DNA from: Treponema sp.
Lineage (GTDB): Bacteria; Spirochaetota; Spirochaetia; Treponematales; Breznakiellaceae
Reading direction: 5' to 3'
NCBI GenBank assembly: GCA_031256115.1
Contig: JAIRRF010000063.1
Span: forward strand, 1-9,613
DNA length: 9,613 nt
Part shown: positions 1 through 5,991 of the stretch, one piece after another
How positions within the stretch are numbered: position 1 is the stretch's first letter
Layout: every line of letters begins with the position of its first letter
Notes under the pieces: generated by a model
Databases searched by the model: none
What the model was told of the DNA's origin: nothing
The model's input: only the letters and a program-made list of their open reading frames with translations
Translations under genes and position numbers: made by a program

Positions 1-394
1 CATGGAAAGCCTTGATGAAGTAGCCCTGCCTGCTAGGTCTGCCCAGGGTTCTGCTGCGGTTCAGAATACTGCGCCTCAATCGCCCATTCCTTCTGCCCAA
101 CCGCTGACTCAATCTTCGGCACAGGTATTGTATCCGTCAGAAATGTTCAACCAACCGTCTATTCTTTTAGATGTAAATAAAATATACAGGATACAGGTGG
201 GGGCCTATAAACAGCCTCAAAATGCGATGGATGTCTTTGATAAACTAAAAATGGCCGGGCTTAATCCTGACTATGAACCTTACGGCGATTATTGCCGGGT
301 GGTTTTAAAACGTATAAAACAGGAAGATCTTAAAATGGTCACTGAACGTGTTGAATCAGCCGGATTCAGGGATATCATAGTCCGGGAAGAATAG
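1..394 (+). CDS. SPOR-domain cell-wall-binding protein, C-terminal part (5' end outside window)
   Basis: Only the 3' end of this gene is present; the reading frame is open to the window edge, so the ATG at position 2 is probably internal. The first ~55 visible residues are rich in Ala, Gln, Pro and Ser and look like a flexible periplasmic linker. Residues 61-130 fit a SPOR domain: a beta strand IYRIQVGAY, then a helix with NAMDVFDKLKMAGL, a strand pair YGDYCRVVL, a second helix and a final strand FRDIIVREE. SPOR domains bind denuded glycan strands at division septa, so the protein probably acts in cell-wall remodelling or division. A linker followed by a terminal SPOR domain is typical of RlpA-like lytic transglycosylases and of several membrane-anchored division proteins; the catalytic or anchoring part is not visible, so the exact family is undecided. 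The stop is followed eight bases later by the first structured repeat. Confidence 0.8.
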   Translation, partial: MESLDEVALPARSAQGSAAVQNTAPQSPIPSAQPLTQSSAQVLYPSEMFNQPSILLDVNKIYRIQVGAYKQPQNAMDVFDKLKMAGLNPDYEPYGDYCRVVLKRIKQEDLKMVTERVESAGFRDIIVREE

Positions 395-401
395 GGGCTA
401 A

Positions 402-626
402 ACCCCAATTTACCGCAATGAATGCATTGATAATAATTATCACATACCGGTGGGGGAAGGAACGCCCATTCAGACCATGGTTGGTCGTGGCGTTTTTTGA
501 CGCATGCTTTGGCATGGGATTTCCTGTATCACGCCAAAATGGTCTTCATGGGCAACCCTCCCCCCACCGGTGTGGTAACATTACCACCAATACATTCAAT
601 GTAGTAAGTTTTGGTTATTACTGGGT
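402..626 (+). repeat. Structured interspersed element, copy 1 (~225 bp, nested hairpin)
   Basis: This gene-free stretch folds into one long nested hairpin. Seen stems: 446-456 with 561-571 (11 perfect pairs), extended by 458-460 with 557-559; 464-469 with 548-553 (6); 472-478 with 539-545 (7); core GG/T/CGTG at 483-489 with CACGCC at 530-535, leaving T485 bulged; and apical hairpin CATGC/TTTG/GCATG at 503-516. Side palindromes lie at 417-430, 572-587 and 591-603. The left end ACCCCAATTTACC (402-414) matches the left end of the copy at 9019-9242; the right end (613-626) is a degenerate inverted match. It lies between the convergent SPOR-domain gene and mfd. It could be a MITE-like mobile element, a REP-like palindromic repeat, or a structured RNA in the 3' UTR of the upstream gene. 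No target duplication is evident. Confidence 0.72.
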
Positions 627-641
627 ATAGAAACGGTTATT

Positions 642-701
642 TACCGCATAGGCATCCGGGTGTTCCCTGATGATTAGGAAAACCCGGATATAACTGCGGT
701 A
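642..701. repeat. Long interrupted hairpin between convergent gene ends
   Basis: Three stacked stems are visible: TACCGCA (642-648) with TGCGGTA (695-701), ATCCGGGT (654-661) with ACCCGGAT (682-689), and TTCC (663-666) with GGAA (677-680), closing on a ten-base loop at 667-676. It begins 13 bases past the mfd stop, where a terminator would be expected, but neither strand shows a run of Ts right after the stem, so it is not a textbook intrinsic terminator. Its outer end ATTTACCGCA (639-648) is the same decamer found at the left end of the nearby repeat (408-417) and, inverted, at the right end of the distant copy (9227-9236). That suggests a short relative of the same repeat family rather than a dedicated terminator, though it may still end or stabilise transcripts. 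Confidence 0.55.
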
Positions 702-714
702 TTTATAGAAGTTT

Positions 715-3700
715 TTATCCGGCAATAGCTTGCAGCTTTTCCCGGATAAATTCGCTTTTTTCCTTCAGGCCTATGGTTCCGGTTTTTAACAAAATCACAT
801 TTGGTTCTTTGGGATCAAGTTTTACCCGGCCAGCGCTTTCCTTAATCAGCCGCAGAAGCCGGTCTACATGTATTTTGGATACTCTGGCAAAGCTGACCTT
901 TACCATGCCGCTTTTTTCTTTCAAAGAAGAAACCGCCAAATCCCGGCAGATGATCCTAATCTCCGCCAGTGAAAGCAGGCTGGCCGCTTCGTCCGGGGGC
1001 GTGCCAAAGCGATCCGTCATTTCGGCATGCAGGCTGTCAAGGTCTTCTCTGGTTTTGACGGCGGCAATCTTCTTGTATATTTCCATTTTCTCCTGCTGGC
1101 CGTCTATGTATTTTTCCGGGATAAACCCGGAGTATTCTAGTTCCAGAAGGGTTTCTGTTTCCGCTTCGTAGTTTTCGTTGGTTAATTTTTGAACCGCCTC
1201 GTCCAAAAGTTTAAGGTAAAGATCAAAACCAACGGAATAAATATCCCCGCTTTGTTCCCTGCCTAAAAGATTTCCCGCTCCGCGGATTTCCATATCCTTC
1301 ATGGCAATTTTAAAACCCGATCCCAGTTCGGTAAAATCAGAAATTACCTGGAGCCGTTTAATGGCAATTTCCGACAGTGCCCTGTTCCGGGGGTAGTAAA
1401 GATAAGCATAGGCAATCCTGTCCGAACGGCCGACCCTGCCCCGGAGTTGGTAAAGCTGGGAGATTCCGTACATGTCCGCCCGGTCAATAATGATAGTATT
1501 TACATTGGGAATGTCGATGCCGTTTTCGATAATCGTCGTGGACAAAAGCACATGAAAACCTCCGTGGACAAAGCGGCGCATTACATCTTCCAGTTCACTG
1601 GATTCCATCTGTCCATGGGCGGTTTCAATGGTCATCTCCGGCACCAGTTGTTCCAGTTTAATCCGGGTTTCTTTCAAGGTTCCTATCCGGTTGTGAAGAA
1701 AGAACACCTGCCCGCCCCTTTCAACCTCCGCCCGGATCGCCCCGGCAATTTTTTCATCGTCATACTCCCCGATGATTGTTTCAATTGGCCGCCGGTTTTG
1801 GGGCGGCGTGGCTAAAAGGCTCATGTCCCGGATTTTTAGCAGACTCATATGCAAAGTCCGCGGTATGGGGGTTGCACTTAGTGTAAGACAGTCCACATTG
1901 GTTTTTAATTCCTTAAGCCGTTCCTTGTCTTTTACTCCAAACCGCTGTTCTTCGTCCACCACCAAAAGCCCCAGATTTTTAAAAACAACGTCCTTTTGAA
2001 TAATCCGGTGGGTACCCACCAGAATATCTATTTCCCCCTTTACCAACGCTGCCAGGCTGCGCTTTGCCGCGGCAGGTTTGACAAAACGGGAAAGCATGGC
2101 TATTTTTACAGGAAATTGGCTGAATCGTTCCTGGAAATTATCGTAATGCTGTTCCGCCAAAATCGTAGTCGGCGCTAGAAATGCCGCCTGTTTTCCGCCC
2201 ATTACCGCTTTAAAACATGCCCTGACCGCCACTTCGGTTTTGCCGTAACCCACATCGCCGCAAACCAGCCGGTCCATGGGGTGGGGGCTTTCCATATCCG
2301 TTTTGATTTCATCTACACAGCGAAGCTGATCTTCTGTTTCATCAAAGGGAAAAGACGCTTCGAACAGGAGCTGCCATTCGCTGTCTTTGGAGAAAGCAAA
2401 ACCCGGAGCAGCTTTCCGCTTCGAATAGAGGAGGATTAATTCATCCGCTATGTCTTCCACAGCTTTTTTAACACGGCTTTTGCGGCTTTCCCAGCTTCTG
2501 GAACCTAACTTGTCCAGCCGGGGCGCATCACCGTCGCTGCCGATATAGCGTTGGACCAGGTTTACCTGTTCAATGGGAACAAGAACTGCCTCATCGTCCT
2601 GGTATTCAATTTTCACGTAATCCCGCTCGTGGCCCAGGACATGGATACGCTCGATTCCCTTAAAATGACCGATGCCGTAATTAATATGAACCACATAATC
2701 CCCGGGATTTAGTTCCACAAAAGTATCAATGGGGCTGCTCTTTACCCGGTTAAGAGAACGGGGGATACGCCGACGGCGTCCGAATATTTCATTTTCCTGG
2801 ACTACCATCAACTTGATACCGGGAAAGGAAAAACCACTGCTTAAGGGATAGTTAATGACCATCATCTGTGGTCTTGGGCTTTTTTCGTTTTTCAATTCCA
2901 GAAGCTGCTTAATCCGTTCTGCCTGAACTTCCGACTCCGCCGCTACGGTGATAGTCCAGCCCTGAGCAGTGAGAGAAGTAAATTCCTCCCGAAGATAATT
3001 CAGGTTGCCGAAAAAGCTCCGGGGAGGATCGCAGGGGATCCGGATACGGTTCTTTCCTTCATTGCGGATAGCCATAAAGGAAAAACAGCGAAATCTTTCC
3101 TCCGAAAGGAGGGACATCCGGTTAAAAGAAAGGAATATCCGTTCCGGAGCCGGGACAGGTTTTTCCTGCTCTGAGCGCTCAGCCGCCTGCCGGGATGCCC
3201 GCTCTGCCGCACGTTGTGCTTCGCGGAAAAGACTCCGGTACTCGGTTTCCAGCGATTCCTGGGCATTTACCATTCTTTCCCGGTCAATAAAAAAAACCAT
3301 GCTTTCCGGGGGAAGATAATCGAGGATAGTATGCATATTTCCGAAAGCCAGGGGAAAAAGTAGTTCTTCTCCGGACAGGGTTCCCAGGTGTTTTAATGAT
3401 TCCAGCAGCTTAACGATTCCTTCCGGTTTACACCGGATAAATTCCGGCAACTCCATCAGGTTTTTTTGTAGAACAGAAAGAGTATCGTTATTCCAGATCA
3501 CTTCTTTTTGGGGCCGGATTATTATTGAAGAGAGTTTTACTTTTACGGAACTTTGGCTGGAATCCAGGGGATCAAAACATTTTATTGATTCCACCCGGTC
3601 AAAATCCAGAACTATACGGTAGGCTTCTTCGCCTGGACCCATTAAAATATCCAGGACTTCCCCTCTAAGGGTAAATTCCCCCTGAAGCTGGACCCGGGGT

Positions 3701-4254
3701 ACTCTTGTGTATCCCCGGTCTGTCAGGGCAGAAGCTAAAGCCGTGGTATCAACGGTATCCCCCGTTTTCAGGGTAATTAGCAACCTGCGAAAATAATCCG
3801 GCGGCGGCAGGGGAGTCAAAAAAGCCCTTTCCGGTACAATTATAAGGGGGGAACCGTTTATTAACTTCGTTAAAACCCCTGTACGTTCTCCAAAAACCGT
3901 TGATAAAGGCGATCCGTCCCGGTAGGGAAGGGTTCCCCACCAGGGAAGGATTTGGAGGCTCTGACCGTCATAAATGGCTAACCCGGACCTTGACAGGATT
4001 GTTTTTACATCTCCCGCAAGGTCTTCTGCTTCCCTTTCAGTGGGAACCACCGCCAGGATCGGCGTTTTCTCAAATTCTGTCCTGATTAGGGATAAAATAA
4101 TTGCCCGGGCGGCTTCTTCCGGGCCTTCAATTTCCAAAGGAAAAAGATTTTCCGGGCTTCGATTATTACTGTATTTTAACTGCTCCAGAAAAACGGCAAC
4201 CGCAGGGTCGCGGCGGACTGCGTCCATTATTGGGTTGTTTGGATTGTTATTCAT
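715..4254 (-). CDS. mfd: Transcription-repair coupling factor Mfd (1179 aa)
   Basis: Mfd is an ATP-driven DNA translocase that pushes RNA polymerase stalled at a lesion off the template and recruits UvrA for nucleotide excision repair. All parts are present in order: a UvrB-like N-terminal module (residues ~30-350); the CarD-like RNA polymerase interaction domain starting near residue 517 (NPGDYVVHINYGIGHFKGI); Walker A GDVGYGKTE near 668-676; the Walker B/DEAD-type box DEEQ at 767-770; motif III SATPIPRT near 792-799; motif VI QLRGRVGRSDR near 936-946; and the C-terminal TRCF domain from about 1037, which docks on the N-terminal module and holds it inactive. The length is usual for the family and the frame is intact. 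The ATG at 4252-4254 has no clear Shine-Dalgarno; the next Met is residue 10 and has none either, so the longer start is kept. The gene stands alone, diverging from the exported-protein gene. Confidence 0.97.
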   Translation of the reverse strand: MNNNPNNPIMDAVRRDPAVAVFLEQLKYSNNRSPENLFPLEIEGPEEAARAIILSLIRTEFEKTPILAVVPTEREAEDLAGDVKTILSRSGLAIYDGQSLQILPWWGTLPYRDGSPLSTVFGERTGVLTKLINGSPLIIVPERAFLTPLPPPDYFRRLLITLKTGDTVDTTALASALTDRGYTRVPRVQLQGEFTLRGEVLDILMGPGEEAYRIVLDFDRVESIKCFDPLDSSQSSVKVKLSSIIIRPQKEVIWNNDTLSVLQKNLMELPEFIRCKPEGIVKLLESLKHLGTLSGEELLFPLAFGNMHTILDYLPPESMVFFIDRERMVNAQESLETEYRSLFREAQRAAERASRQAAERSEQEKPVPAPERIFLSFNRMSLLSEERFRCFSFMAIRNEGKNRIRIPCDPPRSFFGNLNYLREEFTSLTAQGWTITVAAESEVQAERIKQLLELKNEKSPRPQMMVINYPLSSGFSFPGIKLMVVQENEIFGRRRRIPRSLNRVKSSPIDTFVELNPGDYVVHINYGIGHFKGIERIHVLGHERDYVKIEYQDDEAVLVPIEQVNLVQRYIGSDGDAPRLDKLGSRSWESRKSRVKKAVEDIADELILLYSKRKAAPGFAFSKDSEWQLLFEASFPFDETEDQLRCVDEIKTDMESPHPMDRLVCGDVGYGKTEVAVRACFKAVMGGKQAAFLAPTTILAEQHYDNFQERFSQFPVKIAMLSRFVKPAAAKRSLAALVKGEIDILVGTHRIIQKDVVFKNLGLLVVDEEQRFGVKDKERLKELKTNVDCLTLSATPIPRTLHMSLLKIRDMSLLATPPQNRRPIETIIGEYDDEKIAGAIRAEVERGGQVFFLHNRIGTLKETRIKLEQLVPEMTIETAHGQMESSELEDVMRRFVHGGFHVLLSTTIIENGIDIPNVNTIIIDRADMYGISQLYQLRGRVGRSDRIAYAYLYYPRNRALSEIAIKRLQVISDFTELGSGFKIAMKDMEIRGAGNLLGREQSGDIYSVGFDLYLKLLDEAVQKLTNENYEAETETLLELEYSGFIPEKYIDGQQEKMEIYKKIAAVKTREDLDSLHAEMTDRFGTPPDEAASLLSLAEIRIICRDLAVSSLKEKSGMVKVSFARVSKIHVDRLLRLIKESAGRVKLDPKEPNVILLKTGTIGLKEKSEFIREKLQAIAG

Positions 4255-4261
4255 AAGGTCT

Positions 4262-4290
4262 TTGGCCCGGTTTACCGATAACTATATAAT
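4262..4290 (+). promoter_or_regulatory. Sigma-70-type promoter for the 4322-8103 unit
   Basis: TTGGCC at 4262-4267 (four of six matches to TTGACA) is followed after 17 bases by a perfect TATAAT at 4285-4290. Transcription would start near 4297, leaving a leader of about 25 bases with the ribosome site. The same 67-bp gap must also serve mfd on the other strand; TATAGT (complement of 4281-4286) is a possible minus-strand -10 overlapping this one, but its -35 is poor. If both are real, the two promoters compete for the same DNA. Confidence 0.6.
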
Positions 4291-4309
4291 AGAAATGTCT
4301 CTTATGAAC

Positions 4310-4324
4310 AGGAGTTAAAAGGTG
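4310..4324 (+). promoter_or_regulatory. Shine-Dalgarno deciding a GTG start
   Basis: AGGAG at 4310-4314 sits seven bases before the GTG at 4322-4324. The next residues form a normal signal peptide (MKKLAFLVL), so GTG is the initiation codon. No alternative ATG lies near this ribosome site. Confidence 0.75.
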
Positions 4325-5284
4325 AAAAAATTAGCTTTTTTGGTTTTAATTATATGTGCAGTTTCCGCCGCCGCACAGGAAATTAACTTTTCCATCCAGT
4401 TCTATGATAAAAAGGTATACCATATTTCCGGCTCATCCGGGGAACCAATTTATGTCCAGGTAACCATGACCAACCGGGGCCCCTCCGTTTACCGGTTTAA
4501 GCTGGCCGATGAAAGGGTTTTTTCCGTTGATTTTGATATCAGGAACCTGGCTAACCAGAGTCTGCCTCCCTCGGACTATATTATCCGCAAACGCAGCGAA
4601 AGCCGCAATGTATATTTCAGGGATATTGTGGTGGAGCCCGGAGAATCTTTTTCCTTTGTAGAAGATATCCGGAATTATGCTTTCCTTCGGGATGCTGGAT
4701 CTTTTGTGGTCCAGGCAAGGATCTTTCCTGAATTATTCCGGGGGAATTCAGTTTCTTCCCCCCAGGGCTCTCCCTTGGTTTCCAACCGGCTTAACCTGAA
4801 TCTTCGTCCGCCAGCTCTGCCCGGCCCCGACGGTATCCCCTTCCAGATGGATGTGGAAACCGGGGCGGTACTGGTACGGCAAAAACTCCCCCCGGACGAT
4901 GTTGTTGACTATATGCTAACGGCTTTGCAGAAATCCCAATGGGAAAGATTCTTCCTCTACTTGGATCTGGAAGCGTTGATCACCGACGATGCGGTCCGGC
5001 GCCGGGTCTGGCTTGCGGAATCCGAAGATGGACGGCTAAGAATGATGGCAAAATACAGGGAAGATTTAAAAAATCCCCTGGCCGATGAAGACATTGCCCT
5101 TATTCCCTCGGACTACAGGATAGAAAACACTTCCCATAACGGAAATACAGCTACCGTTGTTGTTACCCAATGGTTCAGGATTGGAAGAATTACCGAAAGA
5201 AGGCGTTATACCTATACTCTTCGCAGAAAGGATGATATTTGGACCGTCCAGAGTTATACTCCTGTCAGGCTGGGAACTGAATGA
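4322..5284 (+). CDS. Exported two-domain protein of unknown function (320 aa)
   Basis: I do not recognise the family. The N-terminus is a signal peptide: basic MKK, a hydrophobic stretch to Ser15, and a likely signal peptidase I site after Ala18 (AAA|QE). A cysteine at residue 12 lies inside the hydrophobic core, but its context (LIIC) is a poor lipobox, so a soluble periplasmic or surface protein is favoured over a lipoprotein. Residues ~20-155 look like an all-beta, Ig-like domain (alternating strands such as PIYVQVTMTNRGPSVYRFKL and SFSFVEDI). A proline-rich linker follows (RPPALPGPDG). The C-terminal part (~188-320) has an amphipathic helix, then strands ending in DDIWTVQSYTPV, a pattern seen in NTF2-like or DUF4878-like folds; this is a fold guess only. 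It is the first gene of a likely operon and its stop overlaps the next start (ATGA), suggesting translational coupling. Confidence 0.7.
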   Translation: MKKLAFLVLIICAVSAAAQEINFSIQFYDKKVYHISGSSGEPIYVQVTMTNRGPSVYRFKLADERVFSVDFDIRNLANQSLPPSDYIIRKRSESRNVYFRDIVVEPGESFSFVEDIRNYAFLRDAGSFVVQARIFPELFRGNSVSSPQGSPLVSNRLNLNLRPPALPGPDGIPFQMDVETGAVLVRQKLPPDDVVDYMLTALQKSQWERFFLYLDLEALITDDAVRRRVWLAESEDGRLRMMAKYREDLKNPLADEDIALIPSDYRIENTSHNGNTATVVVTQWFRIGRITERRRYTYTLRRKDDIWTVQSYTPVRLGTE

Positions 5285-5952
5285 AACTGCTTTTGGTACT
5301 GGGTTCGGATAAAACCTACGACATAATATCGCTCTTTTTTAAGCCAATGGGTTTTCAGCTTATCCGGTATCATCATGTCCTAAAGGCCATGGACAATGTG
5401 GATGAAATTGATCCTATGGGGATAATTATCAGCGCAAAGGATTTTCCCCGGCATTGGAAAACCATGGTCCGTTTTGTCCGCACCGAACGGCCCAGGAATA
5501 AATGTTCCATTGTGATCCTTAAAGGAGAAAATTTTCCCGAAGAGGAGGCAAATAAGGCAAAGGCCCTGGAGGTAAACGGCCTGTTTTTGGAATCTCTGGA
5601 AAATTCTCCGGATTTGGAAAAGATCAAAACCCTGCTCTACCGTGCTTTACCGGCTGCAGAAAACAAAAAACCCTTTGCTTTTGTCTTTTCCCACCCCATA
5701 GACGAAAGACTAATTACCGGCACGGTAAAAACCATTACATCCATGGGGCTTACTTTTGAACCGGACAGGAATGGTATAATGGACAGGCTGAATATCGATA
5801 TTAAAATTATGAATTGTTCCCTCCGGGCAGGAAAGGAAATTCTTTCACCGGCCTGTATGTTACGGCAGGCCGGAAAGATAATCTCACTGGAATTTATTTC
5901 CTTTCCCGGTGCAGAAAAAGAAACTCTGGAACAATCATTGTTGAATTTCTGA
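5281..5952 (+). CDS. Degenerate receiver-like plus PilZ-like protein (223 aa)
   Basis: No signal peptide or membrane segment is seen, so the protein is probably cytoplasmic. Residues 1-122 have the length and strand/helix order of a response-regulator receiver (MKLLLVLGSD, then MGIIIS, then CSIVILK), but the site where the phospho-accepting Asp belongs, at the end of the third strand, reads SAKD near residues 51-54; acceptance of phosphate is therefore unlikely. Residues ~130-223 resemble a PilZ domain: strand PFAFVFS, then TVKTITSMGLTFE, where TITSMG (151-156) sits at the place of the c-di-GMP motif (D/N)xSxxG, followed by later strands (ILSPACML, IISLEFISF). Neither the RxxxR arm nor a canonical DxSxxG is intact, so c-di-GMP binding is doubtful. 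The gene starts inside the previous stop (5281-5284) and is followed after 39 bases by the antiporter. The PilZ assignment is tentative; it could be a receiver fused to an unrelated beta domain. Confidence 0.55.
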   Translation: MKLLLVLGSDKTYDIISLFFKPMGFQLIRYHHVLKAMDNVDEIDPMGIIISAKDFPRHWKTMVRFVRTERPRNKCSIVILKGENFPEEEANKAKALEVNGLFLESLENSPDLEKIKTLLYRALPAAENKKPFAFVFSHPIDERLITGTVKTITSMGLTFEPDRNGIMDRLNIDIKIMNCSLRAGKEILSPACMLRQAGKIISLEFISFPGAEKETLEQSLLNF

Positions 5953-5991
5953 AAACATCAGTTTTACAGGCAAGTTTTGGGGAATGTGACT

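Noticed and set aside
394..406. GGGG/CTAAA/CCCC as an intrinsic terminator for the SPOR-domain gene.
   Set aside because: The stem is only four pairs, has no run of Ts after it, and its right arm is the conserved end of the repeat.
418..630. A 70-codon open frame on the + strand within the first intergenic region.
   Set aside because: It lies wholly inside the nested hairpin element, has no Shine-Dalgarno and no counterpart in the second copy of the element.
773..4318. Several open frames of 60-130 codons opposite or out of frame with mfd.
   Set aside because: They overlap an intact, clearly conserved mfd reading frame, have no ribosome sites of note and encode biased, family-less sequences.
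5977..5991. TTG at 5977 as the antiporter start.
   Set aside because: It is in frame but has only a weak AGG upstream, while ATG 5992 has GGGGA at a good distance; the protein differs by five residues only.
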